Positions 27,801 through 42,800 of a stretch of 64,000 bases of DNA are shown here, in pieces (positions within the stretch are counted from its first letter, which is position 1; each line of letters begins with the position of its first letter). Both the position numbers and the translations under genes were made by a program. The notes under the pieces were generated by a model. That model ran no database searches and was not told where the DNA came from. It was given only the letters and a program-made list of their open reading frames with translations. The DNA is taken from the NCBI GenBank assembly GCA_947623455.1, contig OX392543.1, forward strand, positions 17,110,757 to 17,174,756, given 5' to 3'. The stretch comes from Mimachlamys varia. Taxonomy: Eukaryota > Mollusca > Bivalvia > Pectinida > Pectinidae.

Positions 27801-30800
27801 CACGATATAACCAGTAAGCGGGGATCCTCCATCATTCTTCGGTGGTTTCCAGTGAAGGATGGCCGTCGTCTTTTCGACATCAGTTACTGTCAGTGGTCCC
27901 ATTGGCTTACCTGGTGGTCCTAAAAAATGTCGAATACATTGTACAAAATTCTTTTATTTTCTTCCAAATTTGAGTGTACCGTTAAGAAATATAATTGCTG
28001 GTTTTTGTATATCAGATGATTTAAAAAAAATTGTTATAAAAAAGTGATATACTTAGTTTAAATGCATTTTACCTGTCTTTTATTGGATAAAGATATATCA
28101 TCTAAATAACCCCACAAATTTATTTCAATGCTTTTGCCCTATGAATATAAAAGTTCAATTTTTAACATAATTGTGATTTATTTTTATGGTACCATGATAG
28201 CGATATTTCAGTTATTTTCAAAAAATTTGGTCCAATTATTCTTAGACGGCCATATAAGATGACACCTGTCTGAAACTAGTTAGTATCTACGAGTCTCACC
28301 TGGGGGACGTTTTGGTATGACAGGTTTGTCAGTTTCGCAAGCCTCGCCAACACCTGCCTCGTTTTCGGCAGCGATAGAGAAGTAGTACTCTGTACCCTCC
28401 GACAGGCGTGGGACCTTGGTATCGTCTTCAATGTTAGACAACGACTCGACCTTGATCCATTTTCCGTGAGGACCCTCCCTCATCTTGAGGATGTAGCCAG
28501 TGATAGGCCCGCCTCCGTTGTCAAGGGGCGGCTGCCATTGAAGGATAGCGTAGTCCTCGCCGACCTTTGTGTCCTTCAGGGCTCTTGGAGGTCCAGGTGG
28601 GTCTAAAGGGATAGACAGGTAGAGTTAATACATACATTTTTTGCACAGAAAGAAATGTTCTGTTTTATCTACTATAAACAATATGATTGCTTTAGACATT
28701 TATTTAAATATATTTTGTAGAATATCATTCTTAAAATAAAAAAAAATATCAACAAAATAGAATCTTTTGGTACATTTTGATATTGTAAATGAAATAAAAA
28801 AAAAATGAAAATTTACAATGATATAAAGATTTATTATATTTTTTGAGTAGTATGTCTACAGATACTCACTGATTTTACGTTTCGGCAGAGCAGTATCAAT
28901 AGCCTGTAGCCAAGGACTTTGACCCTCCTTGTTGACCGCTGTGACCCTGAACACGTATTCTGTGCCAGGGGTGAGGTCCGGAACGGTGAATTTGGTGGTG
29001 GCGCCATCTACTTCTCCAGCTCTAGTCCAGGCCATTCGACTGGTTGGACGTGACTCAATGATGTATGCGGTTAGCGGGGTGCCACCGTCATTTGTTGGGG
29101 GCCTCCACTCCAGGTCAGCCGAGCAATCCGTGACATTGGACACAGTCAATGGACCAATCGGAATACTTGGCTTGTCTGTAAAAGTAAATGTTGTTTTATT
29201 ACACCCGTTTCCTCAGTAAAGTGTAGGTTAGTATGTAGAATTTCATGTGAATACAGATTCAATCATTCATAGTTTGTTTTATGTTATGGAATTCAAACAA
29301 CCCAATTCCCCCTTACTCTGATGTTTTATCCTCTCATAAACGACTAAATGATGAGAGAGTAACTCCCCCTTACCGAATGGGTTCTTTGGTATGACAGGTT
29401 TGGCAGGACCTGCTGGTTCACCGAGTCCTGCTTTGTTCTCAGCTCGAACGCGCAGGAAGTAGCTTGTTCCTTCATTTAACTTGGTGACCAGAGCATTGAG
29501 TGTGTTCTTGTCAACACGGTCGACAGTCGTCCACATCGTGCGGGACGCGTCACGTTTCTCTATCAAGTAGCCAGTGATTGGTGTTCCACCGTCGTCCTCC
29601 GGCGGCTGCCAGCTGAGCGCTACAGAATCTGTGAGGATTTCTCCTACTTCTACGTCCAAAGGCTTGGAAGGTAGACCTGACAAAGGAGAACACAGGTGTT
29701 ATAAGAATAGATCAAAACAGTAATTTAAAATCAAATCGGTTGTTAAACTGTATACAGACTTTGATTTATATAGTGGACAGAATTTGCACCAAAATTCCAA
29801 TTTAGCTATGCCCAATTCGTCACCCCAAAGACAGGAAATAAGATTTTAGCAGAATAGACTGACAGTGGTCAGAAAATAGTCCAATTATGTGTGTCCATGA
29901 ACATTGCTTATAACAATAATGAGATAAATTGATGACTAGAGTGATCTCCCCTTACCGATTGGCCTCTTTGGTGTGACAGTATCAGATTCAGTCCATTCTC
30001 CCTCTCCGACAGCGTTGACTGCCGAGACACGGAACTGGACGGGGGCATCTTCTGTCAGGTTGTTTACGACGTAACGCTCCACTGATTCTGGGACAGTTTC
30101 CACTGGTGACCAGGTTTTACCGTTGTCTTTGGAAACCAAGATATTATAGTTGGTAATCGGAGAGCCTCCGTCACGTTTTGGCTGGCTCCAGTACAAAGTG
30201 ACGTTGTCTCCTTGGATATTGTTTACACGGAAACTGGTTGGTTTTCCTGGTGGAGCTGAAACATTACAATTTATTGTCAAATATTTTGTTAAAGTTGTTA
30301 TAGTTTCATATTATTCACAACATACCTTTCAACTCATTCTTTCCTGAAATGTCATAATGAACTATCCCAACCTTTGTATTGGGAAAGTTCAAATTTGTCT
30401 TCAGGGGGCAATGGGTTAGATGATAAAAGGTTTCAGTAAGAAATAGCTTATGTGCCATGTTTTCTTGAAGTAATCTTTTATACTGTAATACAGGTTTTAT
30501 TTACAAGGAACGCATAGGAGATCTAACAACATGAAAGATTTTTTCAAAAAATATGCTTCAGAAATCTTCTTTTTTTTTTCAAATATGTGATCCGACATTT
30601 CCATTGCGAACATGGAATGCACCCAGCAATTTTACTGATTGGTGTTGCAGACTTACTGGCTGGTTTTGCTGGTTTGAACTCGTGGTCAGTAGACAAAGGC
30701 TGACCGCGACCAACACTATTGACCGCTGACACTCGGAACAAGTACGGCTGTCCTTCCAGCAGGTTTGGAACAGGACATGAAGTGGTATCCGGAGCGACCG

Positions 30801-33800
30801 TCTTCACAGTGCTCCATGTCATACGACGAGTATCATACTTTTCCACGACATAGCCAGTGAGCGGAGTACCACCATCCGATACGGGTGGTTTCCACGTCAA
30901 TGTACAACTGCTTTCGGTGATGTCAGAGATTTCCAGGGGTCCAGTCGGAATGGATGGTTTGTCTGTAAAAGGTATGTCATAAATTCCTTAGGTTCAGTAT
31001 GAATTTCATCATGATAAATTTGACAATTCACCATATGTATTTATAAGATATAATTTCATTTTAATAGGAGATGTATGTATAGATGTTGTTCTTAAAAAGA
31101 CTATAAAACATCCATATTAGTTTGAAATAAGATGAAATTTGAAAATTAATAACATAGAAATCATTATATATCTGGATTTTGTTTTAAATATTTGAAATCA
31201 ATAGTATTCAAATTAAATTAATTTAATGTATTTTTTTATTTCATTGTAATCCTAACTGATTTTTATTTTTATTTTATTTTTCTTAGATTTATTTTGTAAT
31301 GTATTGCTTTTGTCTTACCAATCTTGCCGTCAGTTTCGATTCTTCATCAACAAAATGCTTCACAGTCATGCAGCTCGCTTGTTCAATGCAAACACTCAGA
31401 CAACCTGTTCTTTTTAAAATCTTATCATGCTTTGTTAGGTAACAAAGACAATTGTCATGCAAAAAGTTTCTTCTAAAAGAAAAGTCAAACTACCATCAAA
31501 CATCTCACTATCCCCCCCCCCCTTTTTTTTTTAATTTTAAAGGTTTTTTTAAGTTTCCCTCCTCATATTATTGGCAAATCTTTGTAACACCAAAAATATT
31601 TTACCGGTAAAAAAAATGTGGCATTATCCCAGGTTCCACTGTTATCGTAATGTTTCCAAAACCAGATGAATGTTTGTGGTCTTCAATACATTTTATGATT
31701 CTTCAGGTTCGGTACAAACTTGGCAATATCAAATCCCTTTCAAATCTGTCAAGATTAATATTGATTTGAATAAAAATGGCCACATGAATTATATAATTAC
31801 CTTTAAAAGAATTCTGACATCATATATCCCATTCACCCTGAACATACATTTAAACCCTTCCAACCCAACGGTTGAAATTGTTCATTATGAAATTTTAGGG
31901 GTAAATGAGTTTAACATATTCAAATGTTTCAGAAAATTCCAATATTTTGACAGAATTGAAAGTCAATTTAAAAATGCCAATTAATTTATCAACAAACAAA
32001 TTTAATTTCATTTAAAATAACTGAATTTTATTGCCTCTCAGTTGGTTAGTTCAATTTCTTTTATATAAAATAAAGCAATAATCAAAATAAATCATGAATA
32101 TTCATTGAAATATTATTCTTGAATATTCATATGAATACATTATATTCCAATATGCAAATAAGGTAATGATTATTCATGTCTTTTATACAGAACATGAATA
32201 TGTAAATATTTTCTTATGTGCTAGCGGTTTACTAAACATGCAGATATATATATATATTAAATATAAATCATTTGTAACAATAAATCTATATAAACATTTA
32301 ATCAAATAAATTCTTTATGTATATAACCTTTTACCCAAGATGTCAAATATCATAACTTTATTGCTAGTTAATGAAAGAAAACACCTATATATATATATAT
32401 TTAATAAATATATGCAAAATAAATATCACAATATAAAATGCATCAACTTTTGATGGAATGTCTAATGTATTATAGGTTCATTAATATTTACACATTTCTG
32501 TTCATAATATTAGTTGTTTTAAAATTGTAACTTAGTTTCAGCTCATACCAATTATTGTTTCATAGTCGAACATCAACAGAATTTTTTCTTTGGCTAACAC
32601 TAATGAATATGAGAGAAAAATTCCTACATTTCATAAAATTGATTTGCAAGAAATTTCATATGCGAATATTATTATCCTTAATGAGCATGAATATGCAAAT
32701 TAGTTGAGACATTGGCACAGTGTTTATACTATTTAATTAAAAATGTAAATTTTGAAAAGTTTTATTTTATTACAGGTTCAAAACCTGTAAATCTGAAATA
32801 TGTAATTTCTTTGACAAATTAATGAACTAAAATACATCATAGATTTTTTAGAAAAAAATATATATGTAGCAAAATAAAAGTTAGTACATAATCTCATCAA
32901 CAAGTTTTGGTACGGTGGTTAGGTATCAAACTTTGATATCACACAGTTAGGATTTATCACATCAACACAATCCACAGGTAACATAACATAAAAACATGCC
33001 CTACAGATCATAATTATCTAGGTCACAAATATAGTATAATTATATAAAAAAAAAATTGTGACAAAAATATTTTGAATACTTTATGATAAATCATTGTAAA
33101 GATAATCCAGACTGGACTGAGCAGAGGAAAAAGGGTTTCTAGAGTAATCGTCTTGGATATAGGTGAAAACTTGCATAAATATATATAGAGAAAATATAGC
33201 TTTAAAGGGAGACAATTAACTCGTTCACCACTGCAATTTCAAAATGAACTATTACAACTTTTAAATTTGAAGAGTTCAGATATGCCTTCCAGAGTGAATG
33301 AGTTCAGAAAAAGCTTATGGACAGATAATGAATAATACATAAAGATAAGGTGTTCTTGAGTAAATATTATTGAGATTCAAATATTGACATAAGCACTTTT
33401 CTTCATGATCTATATGACATAGGAAATACACATCAAATCCTATCAGGAAAAGGTGAACTATGCATCAACCTTTTTCAGAAAACCTTAAATATTCATAATT
33501 TCTCTGAATATGGATTGAAATATACACCATTGCTTGAAAGAAAAGTTGAAACACAAATCATGCACCTAAATAGACATAATTTCCTTTCAGAAAATGTCAA
33601 TACATGTTCATATACTTGAACACTGATTAAAAATATTTTGATTTTGGTAAGACTTTCAAATACCAGCTTTCTGGAATGTCATTTAAAATCATACAAATAC
33701 AGATCCTTTGGTTTGTGGGTGAATACAGTCAGGATTTTTGGATACTAAGCCCTTTGTTCAAAGTATGGATAGTCAGACTTTTCTAAGTTATTCATTTCTC

Positions 33801-36800
33801 ATTTGCCATATTATATATATATATTTTTTTTTTGTACTCATTTTTTGGCTCATTGACAGTTTGTTTTGGTCAATCTAAACAATCAATTAAGCTATTTAAG
33901 AAGCAGAATTTAAAGTATTAGCATTAATTAGTATTAATGATGAAAATTTAATTTTTAATATGCGTTCTTTGTATAACAATTACTGTGTCAGGTATCAGAA
34001 TATCAGTCTTTTTGATAAGGCTACCCATGCTTTGAACATTTGAGCACTATTTAATACAAAACACTTCACTGCAGGCCAAATTCACGATCAAACATTGTTA
34101 GTGTTGACACTCTTGATAAACAGGTCCGTCTGGACGGCGATATATAATCATAATCACGCCTCAGTGACCACATTTCATGCATCAATGTCCACCTACCGAA
34201 CGGACTCTTTGGAATAACTGGTTCGTCCATCTCGAAAGGACTGGACATGCCGACTTCATTTTCAGCGAAGAATCGGAACAGGTATTCCTTGCCAACCTGG
34301 AGATCTGTCGGAGTGATTGTGAGGACTTGAGCGTTTGGAATTTCCTGACGCGTCCACGTGGATCTGCCGGCTTCTCTGCGTTCGACAGTGTACGACTTGA
34401 TCTCGGCTCCACCATTGTCTTTTGATTTCTGCCAGGTCAGTGTTGCTCTGTCGACATCCAAATCAGTGACCTGCACTGGGCCCTCTGGTGGACTCGGCAC
34501 ATCTGTAAAGTGGAGATAACTCAGTTAATGATATATGTATTAAAAGAATCTCGAAGACAAACCGATCTTTCTGATCATGTCTAAATGAAAAAAAAAATTT
34601 CCCCTGAAGCGTTTTGTTTTTTTAAATACGATATAAAATTGGTTATATGATAAATTAATAACATTTAAGAATTCTTACCGATGATTTCAACGTCAAAGCT
34701 AGCCTTCTCTTCACCAGCCTCATTCTCAGCCTTGATGTAATAGAGGCCATCATCCTCGCGAGTCAATTTCTTGATCACCAGGGTTGAGCCCTTCTCTGTC
34801 TTGTCAAAGTTGACCCTCATGGATGTTTTGAGGGCAGCGTCGTCCTTACCCCAGGTTACTGTGGGTTTGGGAAGACCGGTGATTGTCACAGGGATCTTCA
34901 AAGACGAGCCCGCGTGTAAGGTCAAAAGGTCTCGGTATTTGTTGTCATATTCAATGGTCGGTGGAGCTGTAAAAGAAATATTAATTTTGAAAAAATAAAT
35001 TCGACAAAAAAATTCAAAGGAAGGAAATTAGTACACCATGCATCTCCGTAGCAGAAAAATAAATTCTGAAAACAGTTTTTTGACAAAAAACTCTTGAACC
35101 CACGACCCAGGGGTAAAGGGTAAGAGATGCTATGCTTTGAAAAGCCTAACCACTCGTCCAATGTGGCCCTGGATTCCAATGTTTACCTATGTATACAGGT
35201 TTTTCTTACCCTGAATCTCCACTTGACCAGTAGTGGACACAGACCCGAGGTCATTAGAGGCTTCACAGCTGTAGCTGCCCATGTCTTTCTCGGTCACCTG
35301 ACGGATGGTCAGAGAGGCGGACAGGTCAACGTAGGACATCTCAAACTTCTTACTCTCGGCCAGTTCACGCTCATCCTTAGACCTGAAAGTTGAAGAAGAA
35401 CATGTCAAAAATCATTCCTCTTTTAGGTATTAATAAATCTGCTTAATTAATCAAAATTATTGGAATTATATACAGTTGTTATCTCGAACTTGAAGAGCCT
35501 GTTTAATTCGAAGTATTTTGTCGGATCTGGTTAAGCTTTACACTAAACATACTCGAATACATGGATAACTCCAACTTTTCCCATGTCTTGTCGGCATCGA
35601 GATAACAAAAATGCTTACACTAATCTCTTCAAGTCAAAATTTTAATTACCATTTGGATTACATACCATTTAAGGGTAGGCTCTGGCTTGCCGGAGATTTT
35701 ACATTCCAGCGTGGCAGTTTCTCCTATGAGGTGGGTAAGATCAGGAAGTCCCTCCAGTACGGACGGGGCCTCTCCCACTGGAAAAGCAACATAGGCGAAT
35801 TACATTATGTCAAAAACAATGTAAAGGGTAAACAAATATAAAATATAAATACCTTATATAACAACCTGCACGAATTACAATGTGTAAAATAATCATAAGG
35901 GGTGGCAAAAATATAAAATGATGAATTCCGCTGTCAAAAACAAACCATAGAAGGAAAAAAATATCAAAATGAATAGCTACGCTGTTGAAAAAAAATTGTA
36001 AAGGGCACAAAGAGATCTCAATGATGATATACCCAGATAAGTAAACATTTCTGTCAATCAATAATCCTAAGAGACAGACGTACCGATTGGTTCCTTGATG
36101 AACACTCTGTCAGATGGAGGAGAGGCTGGACCGACCCCAGCTCTGTTCTCAGCGTAGACACGGAACTCGTACTGGATACCCTCGATAAGCTCTGTCGCCA
36201 CAAACTTAGTGTCGTCCACGCGGATGTTCTGGCTGGCCAGAATCCACTTAATGGAAGTCTCTGGGCGACACTCGACAACGTAGTTAAAGATGGCATCACC
36301 ACCGTCTTTGGAAGGTGGAGTCCACTTCAATGATGCCGTATTCTTTGTGACTTCGAGGACTTCGGGTTTTCCTGGTGCCTCTGGCTTGTCTATAGAGGTA
36401 CACAAGGAAATCAGGATAATAAAATAATGGTTCTCAAAAAAATCATGCTGGAATTTGGAATCCATTATTTGAAATTCTTTTTATAAGTGTCCAATTCCTT
36501 ATAATATTTGACCAGACTTTTTGCATTTACAGCTAGCCAAAAGACAAGAGTTCACAATCTATATTATCACATTCATATAGTTATAATTTCTTAATGTAAG
36601 AATTTTGATAATAACATTTCATCCTATTTCAAGTAAAACAGTTTCGTATTGGATACTTACCGTATGGAAGCTTGGCTCTGATTGGCCCAATTGGTTGACA
36701 TGGTTTACTGAGGCCTACAATGTTTTCAGCGGACACACGGAATTCGTAGTCGCTGTCCTCAATGAGATCGGTAACGGTGAAAACAGTGTCTGGTTCGGCT

Positions 36801-39800
36801 TTCTTGTTACATTTGGACCAGCGTGTAGTCTCCATGTGACGTTTTTCTACGATGTACCCAGTGACTGGGGAGCCGCCATCTTTCAATGGAGCGTCCCAGG
36901 TCAAGGACACAGTTTCGGGAGTGGTATCTGTTGCCTTCAAGTTTATAGGAGAGTCCGGAGCATCTGTATAATATCAAATTGAAGACTGAAAATTACTTTC
37001 TCTCAAAAAAGCTGAAAATAAGTGCCCTTGTTTTGTTTACGACACTGCTCACCTTAAAAATACTTTGATGTCCCTACTTTTTTTTTATTTCGTAAGATTT
37101 TCCTTTAAATGTTTCTTTTCAATGAATTGCCAATTCTCTTTATAATAACAGAATATAAACATCGCACAATATTTTTTACTTTTTTTGTTTAAAAAAGCAG
37201 AAAATTACCGTATGGACTTTTGGCAATGGTTCCCTCATCCATGGTGGCAGGTTCGCTTGTTCCGACCTCATTTTGAGCAGAAACCTGGAAGAAGTACTCA
37301 TTGCCCTCGAGAAGTTTCTCTACGGCAAATGTTGTTGTACTTCCACTGACGTTCTGACAAGTTGCCCAGATGTTACGCTTAGCGTCACGTTTTTCTACAA
37401 TGTAGGCGGTGATTTCGGCACCTCCATCACTGGTGGGTTTCTCCCATTCAATGACAACGGTGTCCTTCATCACCTCGACAACATGGAGGTTGTTTGGTTT
37501 GGAAGGCTTGTCTGGAATCAAGATCACTCAAGGTTAGAGAAGTACACAGCAAAGTTACAAACATAGACAGAAGTCTACTTGAATTTTATATGCTAATGCT
37601 TTGAAAGAATTCATATTTTTGAAAAAGATATGTACATTGTTTTTGTACAAATTAATGATTTGAAAGAATTTATACTTTTGAAAAAGCTATGTATTTTGTC
37701 TTTGTATTATTAACTTTACTTTTATAGAAAACAAAATGAAATTATATCTATTTTAAATTTCCTCGAACAAACATTTGGAAAAGTTCCTTACCTCTGACAT
37801 TGATATCGAAGCTAGCCTCTGCCTTGCCGACGGTGTTTTCTGCGGCGATCTGATAGACACCAGTATCGTCCTGGGTGGCATTTTTGATTTTGAGTGTGGA
37901 GATTTCCTCGGTGATGTCGATGCTGAGACGCGGTGTTTTCTCTATGGGCTGGCCGTCCTTCTGCCACACGACCTTGGGTGACGGGATGCCGCTGATGTTG
38001 ACCTCTACAGTCAACGTTGACCCCGCCTTCAACACCTGCTTGCTCTTCAGTTTGTTGTCATACTCAAGTTTGGGATGAGCTGTAAAATGTTATGGTAACC
38101 ATGGTTACTATTGAATTTTTTAAATCCCATTGTAAGTAAAAGTATAGTACATTCCAAAACAGAATAGCATTTTATTTAATATACATGGAAAGTCTATCCT
38201 TCTGGTTTCGTTTTCTTTAGAATCTTGCAAATTTCTGTTAAATTATTAATATTCTGTCCAAACTTATCAATACCATTTCACCATTTTTATGAAAAATAAT
38301 TTTAAAATTCAAAACATTGATTGCTTTGGCATGTTTTATACAAATTTAATCCTTAGTTTGAGGATAAAATGCATTGATACAGAGTTAAAAATTTGTGGTT
38401 GTTGAGTTGAAGTTCAATTCTTTGAGGAGATTTTTACAATGGTTCTAATGTTATGTCTTGCTTAGAAAGTATTGTATGTTAGACCAAAATTAATTTTAGG
38501 TTAAAAGATCTGATGGGGTCTTTCAAGACTTAAATCCCTTGTACAGTGGTATGACATGCTGTCAATCTGTACTTGTCAAGGGCGAACTGTTTTGCTTTAG
38601 AGAGTTTGTGATTTGTTTAGAGAGTATAACAAAATGGCCACTCACTGTGCACAGACAACGTTCCTGTTGTTTGGACCTGTCCAATCACATTGGCGGCCTG
38701 ACAGCTGTAGACGTCGGCGTCCTCTGGAGTCGTGTCGTGAATCACCAGGGCGGCGATCTCATCCTCGTAACTCATCTCGTACTTCGGGCTCTTCTCCACC
38801 AGTACTGTACCCTTGAACCTGGAATAGAAAGGTCACAGGGGTCAAAGGTCACTGCTTAAATGGTTGCCATCAGTTACAAAATAGCTTTAGAATATTGTGT
38901 CAGCATGCATTGTAACTACACACATTTAAACACTATCTGATTTTAGCGTTTTTTTCTCTGAAAGAAATCTGTAAAATTGTGATTGTGCTAATTACAATTA
39001 CTATAACTGTATTGCTTTCTACAACAAGTAACTACTCAAATTTATTATTGGGCTTATGTGTTAAAATTTAAGTATGCTAAATAAGGATGTAGGATGCAAA
39101 CAAATACAAACCATTTGATGTCGGATTCTGGCTCTCCAAGGTCAAGGTCACATTCCAAGATTGCGTCTTTTGGTGCGACAACAACAGTGTCCTGGAGCGG
39201 TTCCAGCAGTTTAGGTGCTTCACCCACTGAGGGGAAAACATGATAATAAAATCAGAAAGTGGAAAACTACATCATCAAAAACACATAACTGTTGATTTTA
39301 ATGCTTCGTGAAACAAATATCCTATTTCGTAATGTATGTAACACACTTACCGATCGGAGCCTGTACTTTGACAGGCTTGGTTGGAGGTGATGGTTGACCG
39401 ACTCCAGCTTTGTTTTCTGCGCTGACGCGGAACTCGTAGTTAGATCCTTCCTTCAGTCCTGTTACGCTGAACGTAGTCTCGGGAACTGCTGTTTCATTGG
39501 CTGTGGTCCAGCGGAAGGCACCCATGAGTCTGTACTCGATGACGTAGTTGAAAATGGGAGATCCGCCATCATCCTCGGGTGGTGACCATTTGAGCGCCAC
39601 AGATGAGCTGTCGGTGCCCATGATCTCCGGGGTGCTTGGTGGTCCAGGTTTGTCTATAATTACAACAAATGAAATTGATATAGGATTACACCAACCGTCT
39701 AGATAATACTGACTACAGTGCTTACCCCTTTGTTTCGAAAACGACCAATTGATTTGAGCAGATATCTGGTTGAAAACAGAACCTTACTTTGTTTCACTTA

Positions 39801-42800
39801 TCACTGAATAATTTAAGTTAATTAGATTTAAGATATCTTTTTACAGCAATTCAAGACTTGAGTTTACATTAAAGCAATCTCTAATGATAAACATTCAGAA
39901 AAAATTACAAACAATTAAACCAGTATAAAGAAACCACCACATGGGAGTGAAAGTGGTCTCTTTGATGCAAGTGATTTCTCAACACAGGTTCAGTTTACAA
40001 TGAAACAACAACAATCAAGAACACTGAAAATGATTTCTGAACACACATGGTTATTAACTCATTTACCCCTGAATACACATTTGAACTCTTCCAATTCAAA
40101 TATTGGAATAGTTCATTGTGAAATATTAGGGGCAAACAAGTTTGTCACTTGACCATGTTTGTCAAAGTTTCAAACAAATATGTTACAATGGTAAATTTTT
40201 TAACCCTTATCATTCAAAGGTTGAAATAGTTCAAAGTGAAATTTAAGGTAAGTATGTCACATGACTAGGTTTGTTACCATGGTAGAACGTACCGAATGGA
40301 TCCTTGGCTGTGATTGTATCAGAGGGTGGGCTCGGCTCACTTTCACCGGCTTTGTTCACCGCAATCACGCGGAACTGGTAGGTGTTATCCTCCACGAGGT
40401 CTGTTAGATTACACCATGTGTCGGGGATCATGTCGTGTACGGCACGTACCCAGCGTGGACTAAATCCAGACATACGCTCCAGGTAGTAGCCAATCACAGG
40501 CGAGCCTCCGTCGTTAGCTGGTGGTTGCCATGATACCATGGCAGACTTCTTCAACACGTCAGATGGTACTGGAGCATTGGGTGCATCTGGTACAGCTGTA
40601 AACCAATCAGATTCTATTTTAGATTTCGTTCTTTGCATAATTTCAAAGTCATAAAACAGTGTTTCTATTCCTGTTTATGAAGATAAATCATTGTAGCTTA
40701 TAGTAAGTAGTAAGGTATTTTCATCAACTGTATCTCTAGAAAGTAAATGCATTAGTATAACTTACTGAATGGGTTCTTAGCTGTCACAGCATCTGTGAGT
40801 TCTGCAGCCTCGCTCAATCCGATGTCATTCTTGGCGAATACCCTGAATATGTACTGGTTGCCTTCGAGCAGCTTAGTGGCGACAAACTGTGTATCTGGTG
40901 TTGTTCCGATCTCTGTCCATGAGCGACGGTTAGCCTCGCGTTTCTCTATGATGTATTCGGTGATCGGACTTCCTCCGTCATCCTCTGGGGTTTCCCAAAC
41001 CAAAGACACAGACTCAGCAGTCACATCCTTCGGTGCGAAGTTCCTTGGAACGCTTGGTTTGTCTGAATTACAAAAGGTTTGAATAATTACAAGATGGCAT
41101 TTCAATCTGTGATTCTTTTAAAACAGAAACAATTCCAATAACTTACCTGGTACTGAGTTTTACTGTGACCCTGACCTATCTTAGTATTTTTGACCTTGAC
41201 CTTACCTAGTACTTTGAGTTTGACAGTGACCTTGACCTTACCTAGTACTTTGAGTTTGACAGTGACCTTGACCTTACCTAGTACTTTGAGTTTGACAGTG
41301 ACCCTGACCTTACCTAGTACTTTGAGGTTGATAGTGACCTTGACCTCACCTAGTACTTTGAGTTTGGCAGTGACCTTGACCTTACCTAGTACTTTGAGTT
41401 TGATGGTGACGGCAGCCTTGCCAGACTGGTTCTGTAATGTCAGTGTGTAGTTGCCGGTGTCGGTACGCTTGGCCTTGGCCAGACGAAGTGTCGTCATGTT
41501 GTAGATAGACTGGACCTCAATCCTCTTGTCCTCCGGCATGGACTGGTCATTGAATGACCAGATGACCGATGGCTGTGGATTGGCCTTGAAGGGTATCTCG
41601 AATGCGGTGGACTGACCAGCCTTCAGTACAACTTCCTCCTCGAAGGCCTTGTCAAGGAACAGTTCAGGAGGTACTGCAATGACACAACAGATATATTATA
41701 ACTATCTTTTCTGAGTTCAAGTTGCATCTATTGAATATTCTTAAACTAACAATTTTCAATATTTTTCAATACTAAAGAACAATCATTTTTACACAAACCT
41801 TAGATAAAGCGTGAAAGGTAATATATAATCTTTCTTTCTGCTATTTACCCGTTACTTAAAAGTTGTGTAACTCCTTTGTTTTGGAATCTAGAAACATTTT
41901 AGTGTAAGGTAGCATACCGGTATTTCATTAACACATTGCTTCATATGTAAACAAAATTACAGATAACTAGACAAATAAATTTTCAACTAATGAAGTTTTT
42001 GAACATTTAATCTTGATTATCGTAATTCTAAAATATAGCATTTTTTGTTACATATATACCTTCTACAATGAGCTCTGCCTCCGATTTCTTGCCCCGGACG
42101 ACCACCTTGTAGTCAGCCTCATCCTCGCCATCAATATCGTTGATGGTCAGTCGATGCACTTGGCCTACGACCTCCATCTTGTATTTGTCTGATTCAGCCA
42201 GAGGTTTATTGTCGCGGAACCATTTGCCAACAAGATTGGCCTTGGTTACCTCCGCCTCAAAGGTCGCAGAAGATGGGATGGTGTGCACCTCCAGGTTCTC
42301 CAACTTACGGATGAAGTCGACTGGCTCCTCTGTTGGTGTGAGAAAATTAAAACTTTCTTTACTGATTTTTTTGCTTTTATTTACTGATACATTTGCACCA
42401 GAAATCTCTTAAATGAATATTTTGGTTTTCTTTTTTGTTTTACTTTTTAAATTATTGATATCAGCAAATATCGATGACGATTGCTTACCTTCTACAAAGA
42501 TAGCACCAGTAGATAGAGTATCCATGACATTGATCGTGTATTCTGCCTCGTCGTCCAGCTCAGCAGCTGTGATGGTCAGTGTGTGGATGTTGTCTTGACT
42601 GGTCATCTTGATTCGGTCACTCTCGGTCAAGGGTTTGCCCTCGCATATCCAGGTGGACTTAAGGTTGGGTCTGGACACGATACATTCCAGTACAGCAGTC
42701 TTACCCTCCATAACCTCAACATCACCCAGAGGCTTGATGAACTGCAGGGGCTCTTCTACAAATGTCAAGAGTTTTACTGATCAGAACCCATGAAACACTT

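Larger units (their letters stand above)
30963..34196. other. 3.2 kb intron between exons 40 and 41
   Basis: Very AT-rich, with short TA runs near 32246, 32386 and 33813 and two palindromic elements. It separates F1 from the rest of the Fn3 ladder. No coding signature. Confidence 0.8.

Noticed and set aside
533..34502. Collapsed or duplicated assembly as the cause of the Fn3 ladder
   Set aside because: Domains and introns all differ from one another in sequence and length, so they are not assembly copies.
35088..35175. A true tRNA gene
   Set aside because: Box A- and box B-like words are present but stems do not pair and box B is decayed; kept only as a SINE or pseudo-tRNA piece.
41145..41146. 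The strong CCAG|GTAAGT as the normal donor of exon 27
   Set aside because: It gives phase 0 in the open frame, whereas exon 28 needs phase 1; kept only as a degenerate array member.
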